Shown: positions 41,107-50,076 of the stretch, piece after piece
How the letters are laid out: each line of letters opens with the position of its first letter
Position numbering within the stretch: position 1 is the first letter of the stretch
Assembly (NCBI RefSeq): GCF_021391495.1
Contig: NZ_CP090063.1
Coordinates: forward strand, 4,898,001-4,962,000
Source of the DNA: Amycolatopsis acidiphila
GTDB taxonomy: Bacteria; Actinomycetota; Actinomycetes; Mycobacteriales; Pseudonocardiaceae
Length of the DNA stretch: 64,000 bases
Direction: 5' to 3'
The notes under the pieces: generated by a model
The model's input: the letters and a program-made list of their open reading frames with translations, nothing else
Told to the model about the DNA's origin: nothing
Databases searched by the model: none
Made by a program: the position numbers and the translations under genes

Positions 41107-42579
41107 TCACCAGAGCGGCGCGCCCCAGTCGGTCTCGTCCCGCAGCCGGGGTTTGACCACCTTCCCGCCCGCGTTCCGGGGCAACGGCTCCGTGCGCAGC
41201 CGGACGTACTGGGGCACCTTGAAATCGGCGATCCGCTCCCGGGCGAACGCCACGAGCTCGGCCGCCGTCGCGTCGCCGCGCAGCACCACCGCCGCCGCGA
41301 CCTTCTTGCCCAGCACGGGATCCGGCACGCCGACGACGGCGACCTCCCCGACGGCCGGGTGGGCGGCGAGCGCGTTCTCCACCTCGGTGCAGTAGACGTT
41401 CTCCCCGCCGCGGTTGACGACGTCGTCCCGGCGGTCGAGCAGCTGGATCGCGCCGTCGGCGGTGATCCGGGCGATGTCGCCGGTGTGCAGCCAGCTGCCC
41501 TTCAGCGCCCGCGCGGTGGCCTCTGGACGGCGCCAGTAACCGCTCATCAGCTGCGGGCCGCGCACCAGCAGCTCGCCGGTGTCACTCACGCTGAACTCGG
41601 TGGCGGGCATGGCGAAGCCGACCGTGTCGGCGTGGCTCAGGGTGTACTCGTGGGGCAGCCCGCTGACGATCCCGCAGGTCTCGGTGAGCCCGTAGCCCGG
41701 GCAGAGCTGCGCGTCCGGGAACGCCTCGCGCAGCCGGCGCACCTGGTCCGGCGGTGTCGGGGCGCCGCCGTAGCCGACCCGGCGCACCCCGCTGACGTCG
41801 GTCGAGGCGAACTCGGGCCGTTGCAGTGCCAGCCAGTACATCGCGGGCACCGCGGTCAGCACGGTGATGCGCTCCGACGTGATGGCCCGCAACCACTCCC
41901 CGGCGTCGAAGGCCCGCTGCAACACCGTCGTCCCGGCGGCCAGACACGTGGGCAGCCACTGCACGAGGCTGCCCATGACGTGGAACAGCGGCGCCGGAAC
42001 GAGGTTGCGCACGTCGCCGTAGGGCAGTTCGAGCGCGCGGCGGGCGGCCTCGGCGGCGGAGAGGATCGCGCGGTGGGCCAGCATCGCGCCCTTCGGCGCT
42101 CCCGTGGTGCCGCTCGTGTAGAACAGCGCGGCCAGGTCGTCCGGCTCCGCGTCCCGCACGAGCGGCGGACCGTCGGGCAGGGCATCGCCGGGTCCGATCG
42201 TGCAGGCCGCACCGCAGTCGGTCACCACGTACTCGGCTTCGGCCTCGGTGAACCGGGTGTTGACCGGCACGGCGACCGCGCCGGCCAGCGACGCGCCGAG
42301 GAAGGCCAGGCACCAGCCGACCTCGTTGCCGAGCCGGATCGCGACCCGGTCTCCCGGCCGCACGCCGTGCCCGGCGAGGCCGCCCGCGACCCGGGCGGCC
42401 CGCTCGAACAGCTCCCGGTAGCCCAGCCGGGAGCCGTCCGGGCCGACCACCGCCTCGGCATCCGGTTCCTTCTCGGCGAGCCCGGCGAACAACGCGGGCA
42501 GGGACGCGGGCAGGCCCGTGAACCGTGGTCCCGGCAGCACGCCGGACTCGTCGTAGGGCCGGATCCAGGCGGTGCTCAC
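41107..42579 (-). CDS. AMP-forming acyl-CoA ligase
   Basis: A 490-residue ANL ligase with YTSGTTGAPKGAMLAH, GYGLTETCGIVS, WLHTGDIARITADG, DRRDDVVNRGGENVYC and the Lys in NAGGKVVKPRL. All key residues are in place. It follows the thiolase at 42584 by 4 bp, starting at GTG 42579, and is the last gene of the long minus-strand beta-oxidation block that may begin at 51201 or 52854. It converges on the MFS gene with a 7-bp gap and no visible terminator. Confidence 0.89.
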   Translation of the reverse strand: MSTAWIRPYDESGVLPGPRFTGLPASLPALFAGLAEKEPDAEAVVGPDGSRLGYRELFERAARVAGGLAGHGVRPGDRVAIRLGNEVGWCLAFLGASLAGAVAVPVNTRFTEAEAEYVVTDCGAACTIGPGDALPDGPPLVRDAEPDDLAALFYTSGTTGAPKGAMLAHRAILSAAEAARRALELPYGDVRNLVPAPLFHVMGSLVQWLPTCLAAGTTVLQRAFDAGEWLRAITSERITVLTAVPAMYWLALQRPEFASTDVSGVRRVGYGGAPTPPDQVRRLREAFPDAQLCPGYGLTETCGIVSGLPHEYTLSHADTVGFAMPATEFSVSDTGELLVRGPQLMSGYWRRPEATARALKGSWLHTGDIARITADGAIQLLDRRDDVVNRGGENVYCTEVENALAAHPAVGEVAVVGVPDPVLGKKVAAAVVLRGDATAAELVAFARERIADFKVPQYVRLRTEPLPRNAGGKVVKPRLRDETDWGAPLW

Positions 42580-42583
42580 CGGA

Positions 42584-43729
42584 TCAGACCAGTTCGACGA
42601 TCGTGGCGTTGGCCTGGCCGCCGCCCTCGCACATGGTCTGCAGGCCGTAGCGGATCCCGTTGTCACGCATGTGGTGCACGAGCGTGGTCATGATCCGCGC
42701 GCCGCTGCCGCCCAGCGGATGCCCCAGCGCGATCGCGCCGCCGTTGGGGTTGAGCGCCTTGACGTCGGCGCCGGTGTCGGCGAGCCACGCCATCGGCACC
42801 GGGGCGAACGCCTCGTTGACCTCGAAGGCGCCGATCTCGGCCACGTCGAGCCCGCTGCGCTGCAGCGCCTTCTTCGTGGCGGGGATCGGCGCGGTCAGCA
42901 TGATCACCGGGTCGTCCGCGGCGACGACGGCGGTGTGCACCCTGGCGATCGGGCGAAGGCCCAGCTCGGCCGCCTTCTCGCTGGTGGTCATCAGCAGGCC
43001 GGCGGAGCCGTCGCTGATCTGGGAGCTGTTCCCGGCGTGGATCACCCCGTCGGGCTTGAACGCGGGCTTCAGCTTGGCCAGCGACTCGACGCTGCCGCCG
43101 CGCCGCACGCCTTCGTCCGCGGTGACGACCGTGCCGTCGTCCAGGGTCACCGGCACGAGCTGCGCCTCGAACCGGCCTTCGTCCTGCGCCGCGGCGGCCT
43201 TCTCGTGCGAGGCGACCGAGAACTCGTCCAGCTGGGTGCGCGACAGGCCCCAGCGCTCCGCGATCATCTCCGCGCCGATCCCCTGGTTCGGCGGAGTGCC
43301 CCCGAACCGGCTCTGCAGCGCGGATCCGAACGGGTTCGCGTCGCCGACCGTGATGCCCATCGGCACCCGGCTCATCGACTCCACGCCACCGGCGACCACG
43401 ACGTCGTACTGGCCGCTGATCAGCCCGGCGGCCGCGAAGTGCACCGCCTGCTGCGAAGACCCGCACTGCCGGTCCACCGCGGTGCCGGGCACCGACAGCG
43501 GCCAGCCCGCGGCCAGCACGGCGTTGCGGGCGATGTCGAACGTCTGCTCGCCGGCCTGGCCCACACAGCCCCACACCACGTCGTCGACCACCACCGGGTC
43601 GATGCCGGACCGCTCCGCGAGGGCCTGCAGCACCTTCGCCGACAGATCCACCGGGTGCACCCCGGACAACGCGCCGTTGCGCTTGCCCACCGGGGTCCGC
43701 ACGGCCTCCACGATCACCGCGTCACGCAT
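42584..43729 (-). CDS. acetyl-CoA acetyltransferase (thiolase II type)
   Basis: A 381-residue degradative thiolase with the full catalytic set: Cys89 in DRQCGSSQQ, NEAFAPVPMAW, GHPLGGSGARI with its His, and CEGGGQANA with the second Cys. It would cleave 3-ketoacyl-CoA to acetyl-CoA or propionyl-CoA plus the shortened acyl-CoA, similar in type to FadA5-like enzymes of sterol degradation (family knowledge; the exact orthologue is not certain). ATG 43729 has AAGGAG upstream. Its start overlaps the CoA-transferase-like gene by eight bases. Confidence 0.92.
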   Translation of the reverse strand: MRDAVIVEAVRTPVGKRNGALSGVHPVDLSAKVLQALAERSGIDPVVVDDVVWGCVGQAGEQTFDIARNAVLAAGWPLSVPGTAVDRQCGSSQQAVHFAAAGLISGQYDVVVAGGVESMSRVPMGITVGDANPFGSALQSRFGGTPPNQGIGAEMIAERWGLSRTQLDEFSVASHEKAAAAQDEGRFEAQLVPVTLDDGTVVTADEGVRRGGSVESLAKLKPAFKPDGVIHAGNSSQISDGSAGLLMTTSEKAAELGLRPIARVHTAVVAADDPVIMLTAPIPATKKALQRSGLDVAEIGAFEVNEAFAPVPMAWLADTGADVKALNPNGGAIALGHPLGGSGARIMTTLVHHMRDNGIRYGLQTMCEGGGQANATIVELV

Positions 43730-44903
43730 ACTCGTCTCCTTCGTCGAACGACAGTTCCGGATTCCGTTCCCACAACTCACGCAGCGCGTCCCGGCGCTCG
43801 GGCCGGGACAGCCCGCGAAGATCCGCCGTGCCGGTCTCGGTGACCACGACGTCCACGTCGTGGCCAGGGGTGCTCACCGGGCGGGACAGCGCGGGCACCA
43901 AAGTGGACAGTCCATTGTGTGCGGTGGCGGTCGCGACGACGCTGAGCCCGCCGACGGACCTCGTCGCGGCGGCCGCGTAGTCCGCGTGCCCGCCGATGCC
44001 GCCCAGTACGGTGCGCGCGGTGCCCTCGACGTTGACCTGGCCGTCGAAGTCGATCTCCACCGCGGTGTTGACCGCGAAGAACGGCTCCGCGGACAGCCGG
44101 CCGAGGTCGTGCGTGAACTCGATCGGGTGCAGCAGCGGGCGGCCGTCGGCCCACTCGTACAGCCGCGGCCCGCCGGCGAGGTAGGTGCACACCGGGTCGC
44201 CGATCAGCAGGCCCCGCTCGGCCAGGTCCACCACCGGTCCGGGCAGCATGCCCGTGTCGATGCGCACGGGGACCTTCAGCTCGCCGAGCATCGCGGCCGC
44301 CACCGGCCCGGGCCCGACCTGGACCGTGGCGCCTTCGGGGATCAGCGCCACCAGGGCCTGCGCGATGGCCAGCTGCTCCTCGCGCGGGACCGATTCGGGC
44401 AGGGTCAGCGGCGGGTCCGCGCTCGCGCCGACCACGACCACCTGGTCCCGGGACAGCCGGGGCCCGGCGTCGGCGCGCGGTGCGCCGGGCGAGACCACCC
44501 CGGCCACCGTGGCACCCGCCGCGATCGCCGCCCGTTGCCAGGACACCTCACTGCCGAAGGCGAACCCGTCGCCGTCCGGGACGACACTCGCGACCAGCAG
44601 GTCGGGCCGCCACGGTCCGTGCAGCAACGCCGGGACCGCGGACAGCCGGACCGGCGGGAAGCGGACCGTCCCCGCGGCGACACCGGCCCGCAGCCCCCAG
44701 CCGGGCATGGCGGTGCGCACGTCGGCGAAGGCCGCGAAGTCCAGTCCGGGGTCGGCCCGCGGCAGCCAGCCCAGGATCAGGCGCACGTTCCCGGCCCGCG
44801 CGGCCGCCGCGGACAGTTCCGCCGAAACGGCACGAGGCGCGCCGAACCCGTCTCCGACGGCGATCGTCATGCCCGGCCGGACCAGGCCGGCGAGCCCGCT
44901 CAC
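43722..44903 (-). CDS. acetyl-CoA hydrolase/transferase-family protein (family I-like)
   Basis: A 393-residue protein. The C-terminal half matches acetyl-CoA hydrolase/4-hydroxybutyrate CoA-transferase: VNTAVEIDFDGQVNVEG includes the catalytic Glu, followed by GGIGGHADYAAAA and SVGGLSVVATATA. The N-terminal half is shorter and more divergent than usual (393 residues in all, against about 430 or more). CoA transfer between acyl groups or thioester hydrolysis is likely. GTG 44903 overlaps the preceding dehydrogenase stop (GTGA), placing it inside the long operon. Confidence 0.82.
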   Translation of the reverse strand: MSGLAGLVRPGMTIAVGDGFGAPRAVSAELSAAAARAGNVRLILGWLPRADPGLDFAAFADVRTAMPGWGLRAGVAAGTVRFPPVRLSAVPALLHGPWRPDLLVASVVPDGDGFAFGSEVSWQRAAIAAGATVAGVVSPGAPRADAGPRLSRDQVVVVGASADPPLTLPESVPREEQLAIAQALVALIPEGATVQVGPGPVAAAMLGELKVPVRIDTGMLPGPVVDLAERGLLIGDPVCTYLAGGPRLYEWADGRPLLHPIEFTHDLGRLSAEPFFAVNTAVEIDFDGQVNVEGTARTVLGGIGGHADYAAAATRSVGGLSVVATATAHNGLSTLVPALSRPVSTPGHDVDVVVTETGTADLRGLSRPERRDALRELWERNPELSFDEGDEYA

Positions 44904-46009
44904 CGCGGCAGCCCGAGCACGCGCTCGGCCAGGATGTTGCGCTGGATCTCGCTGGTGCCACCGAGAATGGTCTGCGCACGGCCGACCAGCATCCGCCGCA
45001 GCAGCGGATGCCCTGCCGCGAGCGTGTCCGTGCCGAGCGCCGACGTGGCGAGGTCGCCGAGGTCGCGGTAGACCTCGGAGCTCACCAGTTTCAGCACCGA
45101 GAAGGCCGACGAGCCCAGCTCGGTGTCCGTACCGACGGCCCGCAGCCAGGTGGCGCGCAGCAGCCAGATCCGGGTCCACAGGGCGGTGATGGTGTCCTCG
45201 AGCACCGGGTCCAGCAGACCGCGCTCGCGCGCCGCGTCGGCGACCTCGCGCAGCGCCTCGAACATGCCGACCGCCTGCGCGCCCAGGGAAAGCCGTTCCT
45301 GGCCCAGCGTCGCGGTGGCCACCCGCCAGCCCTGCCCCACCTCGCCGAGCACGCTGTCCCCGCTGAGCCGGACGTCGTCGAAGAACACCTCGTTGAACTT
45401 GCTTTCCCCGTCGAGCTGCCGCAGCGGGCGCACGGTGATGCCGGGCAGCGTCATGTCGACGACGAACGCGGTGATTCCGCGGTGCCGGTCCTCCCCGGTC
45501 CGGGCGAGGAGCAGACCGTAGTCCGCCGCGCCGGCCGCACTGGTCCAGACCTTTTGGCCGTCGACGAGCCAGTGGTCGCCGTCCGGCCGTGCCCTGGTGC
45601 GCAGCGAGGCCAGGTCCGAGCCTGCCTCCGGTTCGGAGAACAGCTGGCACCACAGGTGCTCACCGCGCAGGATCGGCGGGAGGTGGCGCCGCTGCTGGGC
45701 CTCGGTGCCGTACCGCATGAGCACCGGCCCGGCCAGGTCCGGCCCGACGATGTTGAGCTGCCGTGGCACCCCGGCCCGCGCCGCCTCCTCGGCGAAGATC
45801 GCCTGTTCGAGCACGGACGCGTCGCGGCCACCGTGCTCCGCGGGCCAGTGCAGGCAGGCATAACCCGCCTCGAACAGCGTCCGGTGCCACTGGCGTCCCG
45901 CGGGCACGTCGGCCAGCTGCGGGGTGCCGCCGTAGTCGTGCAGGCCCTCGGGCCTGGGCGCGCTCGCGAGCCAGTCCCGCACCCGGGTGCGGAACTCCTC
46001 GCCCGTCAC
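44900..46009 (-). CDS. acyl-CoA dehydrogenase (FadE type)
   Basis: A 369-residue dehydrogenase with LWCQLFSEPEAGSDLAS, VDGQKVWTSAAGAADYG, FNEVFFDDVRLSGDSVLGE and the C-terminal ILGGTSEIQRNILAERVLG. Where medium-chain enzymes have a catalytic Glu two residues before TSE, this has Gly, so the base must lie elsewhere, as in isovaleryl-CoA-type and several steroid FadE enzymes. It resembles the C-terminal half of the fused dehydrogenase at 46778-48901. It is coupled to the upstream crotonase and the downstream CoA-transferase-like gene by 4-bp overlaps. Confidence 0.88.
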   Translation of the reverse strand: MTGEEFRTRVRDWLASAPRPEGLHDYGGTPQLADVPAGRQWHRTLFEAGYACLHWPAEHGGRDASVLEQAIFAEEAARAGVPRQLNIVGPDLAGPVLMRYGTEAQQRRHLPPILRGEHLWCQLFSEPEAGSDLASLRTRARPDGDHWLVDGQKVWTSAAGAADYGLLLARTGEDRHRGITAFVVDMTLPGITVRPLRQLDGESKFNEVFFDDVRLSGDSVLGEVGQGWRVATATLGQERLSLGAQAVGMFEALREVADAARERGLLDPVLEDTITALWTRIWLLRATWLRAVGTDTELGSSAFSVLKLVSSEVYRDLGDLATSALGTDTLAAGHPLLRRMLVGRAQTILGGTSEIQRNILAERVLGLPR

Positions 46010-46758
46010 GCTCCCGTCCACCGCGGTTCCCGCTTCTCGGCGAAGGCGGTCGCGCCCTCCTTGGCGTCCGCGCTGGCGAAGACCGCCGCTGTCGCCGACG
46101 CGATCTCCTCCCGGCCGGCACCCTGGGCCTGCGCGAGCATCAGCTCCTTGGTCACCCGCAGCGCGAGCGGGCCGTTGCGGGCGATCGTGTTCGCCAGCGC
46201 GAGGGCCTCGGCGAGCACCTGGTCGCCCGGAACGACCCGGTTCACCAGGCCTAGCGCGGCCGCCCTGGCGGCGTCGAACGTCTCGCCGGTCAAGGCCAGT
46301 TCCAGTGCCAGTGCCAGCGGGATCCGCCGCGGCAGGTTCGTCCCGCCGCCCGCGGCGACCAGGCCGCGCTTGACCTCCGGCAGGCCGAACTTCGCGTGCT
46401 CGGCCACCACCGCGAGATCGCACGCGAGCACCAGCTCGAACCCGCCGGCGACCGCGGTGCCGTTGACCGCGGCGATGACCGGCTTCGGATACACCCGCTC
46501 GGTGAACACCTCGAGGCCGGGCCGGGACTCGTCGATCACCGCGCCGCCGGCGGCGAAGGCCCGCAGGTCCATCCCGGCGCAGAAGGCCCGGTCACCGGCG
46601 CCGGTGAGCACCACCGCACGGACTTCGGCGTCCTGCTCGGCCGCGACCAGCGCCTCCCCGATGCCGGCCATGGTCTCCGCGTCCAGTGCGTTGCGGGCCT
46701 CCGGCCGGTTGATCGTCACGACGGTGACCGCGTCGTGGCGCTGGACCAGAACACTCAT
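46006..46758 (-). CDS. enoyl-CoA hydratase
   Basis: A 250-residue canonical crotonase: TINRPEARNALD near residue 15, FCAGMDLRAF near 58, NGTAVAGGFELVLACDL (oxyanion loop), FGLPEVKRGL with the first catalytic Glu and ALALELALTG with the second. Both acidic residues being present makes it the most classical hydratase of the window. It would hydrate the enoyl-CoA made by the neighbouring dehydrogenases. ATG 46758 is preceded by GGGAGC. It overlaps the downstream dehydrogenase by four bases. Confidence 0.92.
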   Translation of the reverse strand: MSVLVQRHDAVTVVTINRPEARNALDAETMAGIGEALVAAEQDAEVRAVVLTGAGDRAFCAGMDLRAFAAGGAVIDESRPGLEVFTERVYPKPVIAAVNGTAVAGGFELVLACDLAVVAEHAKFGLPEVKRGLVAAGGGTNLPRRIPLALALELALTGETFDAARAAALGLVNRVVPGDQVLAEALALANTIARNGPLALRVTKELMLAQAQGAGREEIASATAAVFASADAKEGATAFAEKREPRWTGA

Positions 46759-46777
46759 CTTTTTGCTCCCTCGATGA

Positions 46778-48901
46778 CTAGTTGTCGACCCGCTCGCGCG
46801 GCAGGCCCAGGACACGCTCGGCGATCTGGTTGCGCACGACCTCGGACGTGCCGCCGGCGATGGTCAGCGCCCGGACGAACAGCACGCCGTGGTGCAGCGC
46901 CGGGTCGCCGTCGAGCGCGGCCCCGGACCCGCCGATGCGCATCAGCAGGTCGGCGACGCGCTGCTGGTGCTCGCCGGAGAGCAGCTTGGTGATGTTGCCC
47001 TCCGGGCCGGGGTCGCCACCGGCGACGGCCCGGGCGGCGTTGCGGAAGCTGAGCAACCGCATCGCCTGCCGTTCCGCCACGAGCCGCCCGATGTCGCGGC
47101 GCAGGCCGCTGTCCGCGGGCAGGGCGTCGAAGGCCCGGGTTATCGGCATGAACTCGTGTTCCCCGGTGCCGATGCTGACCCGCTCGTTGCCCAGGGTCGC
47201 GCGGGCGACGGTCCAGCCGGCGTTGACCTCCCCGACGACGTCGGCGTCCGGCACGAACACCTCGTCGAAGAACACCTCGTTGAACAGCGCCGCACCGGTG
47301 ATCTCACGCAACGGCCGGACAGTCACGCCCGGCGCCGTCAGGTCGACCACCAGCGCGGTGATCCCCGCGTGCTTGGCTGCGTCCGGATCGGTGCGCACCG
47401 TGGCGAGCCCGCGGTTGCAGCGTTCGGCGGCACTGGTCCAGACCTTCTGGCCGGTGACGACCCAGCCCCCGTCGGCCCGCTTGGCACGGGTGCTGATCGC
47501 GGCGGCGTCGGAGCCCGCGCCCGGCTCACTGAACAGCTGGCACCACGTCAGCTCGCCCTCCAGGCTGGGCCACAGCCAGCGCTCGACCTGCTCGGCGGTG
47601 CCGTGCCGTAGCAGGGTCGGCAGGATCCAGCTGCCGATGCCCAGCTCTGGCTTGCGCGCGCCGGTCAGCTCCTGCTCGATGACCAGCTGCTCCACCGCTC
47701 CGGCAGACCGGCCGTAGGGCGCGGGCCAGTGCGGGAAGGCGTAGCCCGATCGCACGAACAGCGACCGGCGCTCGTTTTCGGGCGCCTGCCGGTACTTCCC
47801 GGCGAAGTCCCGGACCTCCTGCCGGTAGTTCTCGGCTTCGGGCGGCAGTTCCAGCGCGGGCCTGCGGCGCACGCCCGCCGCCGTGAGCCCGGTGACCTCG
47901 TCCGCGGTCTCACCGAACGCACCGCGCAGCGTCAGTGCCCGGCGCAGGTAGAGGTGTGCGTCGTGCTCCCATGTGAAGCCGATCCCGCCGTGCACCTGCA
48001 GGGAGCGCCCGGCGACCCGCACGAACGCGCCCAGTGCGACTTCGGCGGCCACCGCGGCGGCCAGCTCGGCCTCCGGGCCGTCGACCCCGGCGCGCGCGGC
48101 GTCCCAGGCCGCGGCCGTGGCCAGCTCGACGTCGACCAGCATGTCGGCGCACAGATGCTTGACCGCTTGGAAACTGCCGACGGGACGGCCGAACTGCACG
48201 CGTTCCCGTGCGTAGGCCACGGCGTTCTCCGTGCACGCACGGGCACCTCCGGCCGCTTCGGCCGCGGCGAGGATCCGCGCCAGCACGAGCGCGGTGCGCC
48301 GCGCGCCGGACAGGACCGCGTCCGCCCGAGCCCCGTCGCAGGTGACCCGGGTGCCGCGCCGGGTGAGGTCGAGGTCGGACACGGGCGCCACCGTGACCCG
48401 CGGGCCGGGGCGGACCAGGACGACGTCGTCGTCCACGGCCAGCAGCAGCACCTCCGCGCCCGCGCCCCCGAACACCGGGCCGGCATCGCCGGTCACGCTG
48501 TCCCCGTCGCGGCGCAGGTCCCCGTGCAGCCCGACGGCCGCGCTGACCGCGCCGCCGCACAGTTCCGGCAGCAGCACCGCGCGGTCTTCGGCCGTGGCGG
48601 CGAACTGGATCGCCGTGATCGCCAGTGCGGTGGGCAGGAACGCCCCCGGCGCGACGACCCGGCCCAGCTCCTCGACGACGACGGCCAGCTCGGGCAGCCC
48701 GAACCCCTGGCCGCCGTAGTCCTCGTCGACCGGCAGGCCGAGCCAGCCCAGCTGGACGACGTCCTTCCAGAACCCGGGCGTGCCCGGCACAGTCTCGCTG
48801 TCGAGAGCCGCCCGGGCGGCGCCCAGCGCGTCCCGGTCGCTCAGGACGTCGCGCACGGACGCGGCGAGAGCCACGTGTTCCTCGGTGACCGGCAGTCCCA
48901 T
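46778..48901 (-). CDS. tandem fused acyl-CoA dehydrogenase (FadE34-like)
   Basis: A 707-residue fusion of two dehydrogenase units. The first (about 1-350) ends with RSLQVHGGIGFTWEHDAHLY and has a poor FAD loop; the second (about 375-707) carries CQLFSEPGAGSDAAA, TGQKVWTSAAERCN, FNEVFFDEVFVPDADVVGE and TIAGGTSEVVRNQ. Size and order match FadE34-type enzymes, natural fusions of heteromeric dehydrogenase subunits acting on steroid side-chain CoA thioesters. This is the clearest hint that the island handles steroid- or bile-acid-like acyl-CoAs. Its ATG overlaps the upstream dehydrogenase stop by one base. Confidence 0.88.
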   Translation of the reverse strand: MGLPVTEEHVALAASVRDVLSDRDALGAARAALDSETVPGTPGFWKDVVQLGWLGLPVDEDYGGQGFGLPELAVVVEELGRVVAPGAFLPTALAITAIQFAATAEDRAVLLPELCGGAVSAAVGLHGDLRRDGDSVTGDAGPVFGGAGAEVLLLAVDDDVVLVRPGPRVTVAPVSDLDLTRRGTRVTCDGARADAVLSGARRTALVLARILAAAEAAGGARACTENAVAYARERVQFGRPVGSFQAVKHLCADMLVDVELATAAAWDAARAGVDGPEAELAAAVAAEVALGAFVRVAGRSLQVHGGIGFTWEHDAHLYLRRALTLRGAFGETADEVTGLTAAGVRRRPALELPPEAENYRQEVRDFAGKYRQAPENERRSLFVRSGYAFPHWPAPYGRSAGAVEQLVIEQELTGARKPELGIGSWILPTLLRHGTAEQVERWLWPSLEGELTWCQLFSEPGAGSDAAAISTRAKRADGGWVVTGQKVWTSAAERCNRGLATVRTDPDAAKHAGITALVVDLTAPGVTVRPLREITGAALFNEVFFDEVFVPDADVVGEVNAGWTVARATLGNERVSIGTGEHEFMPITRAFDALPADSGLRRDIGRLVAERQAMRLLSFRNAARAVAGGDPGPEGNITKLLSGEHQQRVADLLMRIGGSGAALDGDPALHHGVLFVRALTIAGGTSEVVRNQIAERVLGLPRERVDN

Positions 48902-50043
48902 CAGAACCCCATCGAGCGGCCGATGAGATCCTTCATGATCTCCGTGGTGCCGCCGTAGAGGCGCTGCACGCGGGAGTCCCGCCACAGCCGCGCGACCTCG
49001 TACTCGTTCATGTAGCCGTAGCCGCCGTGCAGCTGCAGGCAGCGGTCCAGGATCTCCCACTGCACCTCGGTGCTCCACCACTTCAGGCCGGCCGCCTCCT
49101 GCGGGGTCAGCTCACCGGCGTTGGCGGCCATGATGCACTGGTCGAGGTAGACCTGCGCGACGTCGAGCTTGGTCTTCATCTCCGCCAGGAAGTGGCGGTT
49201 GACCTGGAACTTCCCGATCGGCTGGCCGAACGCCTTGCGCTCGGACACGTACTCGGCCGTCAGGTCGAAGGCCCGCCGCGCCGTGGCGACCGCGTAGGTC
49301 GCGATCCCCAGGCGCTCGGCGGGCAGGTTGTGCATCAGGTGGTAGAAGCCCCGGTTCTCCTCCCCCACCAGGTTCTCCACCGGCACCTCGACGTTGTCGA
49401 AGAACAGCTCCGCGGTGTCGGCCGACCACTGACCGATCTTGTCGAGCTTGCGCCCGCGGGAGAACCCCGGCCGCGTCGTCTCGACCGCGATCAGGCTGAT
49501 CCCCTTGCGCCCGGCCGCCGGGTCCGTCTTCGCCGCGACCAGCACGAGGTCGGAGAGCAGACCGTTGCTGATGAACGTCTTCTGGCCGTTGACGACATAG
49601 CGGTCGCCCTCCCGGCGGGCGGTCGTCTTGATACCCGCGACGTCGGAACCCGCGGCCGGTTCGGACATCGCGATCGAGGTGACGATGTCCCCGCTGGTGA
49701 ACCCGGGCAGCCAGCGCTTCTTCTGCTCCTCGGTGGTCAGCCCGACCAGGTAGGAGGCCAGGATGTCGTTCTGCACGCCGAGGCCGATGCCCACCGCGCC
49801 GGTGCCGAACATCTCGTCGCTGACGATCGCGTTGAACCGGTAGTCCCGGATGCCCAGCCCGCCGTACTCCTCCGGCGCCTCCCAGCCCAGCAGGCCCGCC
49901 TCGCCCGCCTTGCGCCACGCCTCCCGGCTGACCTTGCCCTCGCGTTCCCACTGCTCGGTGTAGGGCACGCACTCCCGTTCGAAGAAGGCGCGCGCCGTCG
50001 CGCGGAACTGCTCGTGCTCATCGGTGAAGATGCTTCGGCGCAT
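48901..50043 (-). CDS. acyl-CoA dehydrogenase
   Basis: A 380-residue dehydrogenase with SIAMSEPAAGSDVAGIKT, NGQKTFISNGLLSD, LFFDNVEVPVENLVGEE, QLHGGYGYMNEYEVARLWRD and a C-terminal RLYGGTTEIMKD. As in several FadE proteins, the position of the medium-chain catalytic Glu is Gly. It is adjacent to the smaller dehydrogenase at 50077-51201 with a 33-bp gap and to the fused dehydrogenase, so a heteromeric pairing is possible. It resembles long-chain or citronellyl-CoA type dehydrogenases. Electrons would pass to ETF. Confidence 0.91.
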   Translation of the reverse strand: MRRSIFTDEHEQFRATARAFFERECVPYTEQWEREGKVSREAWRKAGEAGLLGWEAPEEYGGLGIRDYRFNAIVSDEMFGTGAVGIGLGVQNDILASYLVGLTTEEQKKRWLPGFTSGDIVTSIAMSEPAAGSDVAGIKTTARREGDRYVVNGQKTFISNGLLSDLVLVAAKTDPAAGRKGISLIAVETTRPGFSRGRKLDKIGQWSADTAELFFDNVEVPVENLVGEENRGFYHLMHNLPAERLGIATYAVATARRAFDLTAEYVSERKAFGQPIGKFQVNRHFLAEMKTKLDVAQVYLDQCIMAANAGELTPQEAAGLKWWSTEVQWEILDRCLQLHGGYGYMNEYEVARLWRDSRVQRLYGGTTEIMKDLIGRSMGF

Positions 50044-50076
50044 CGGCCACCCTCCGCTGGTTCGATGGTTCGCTGG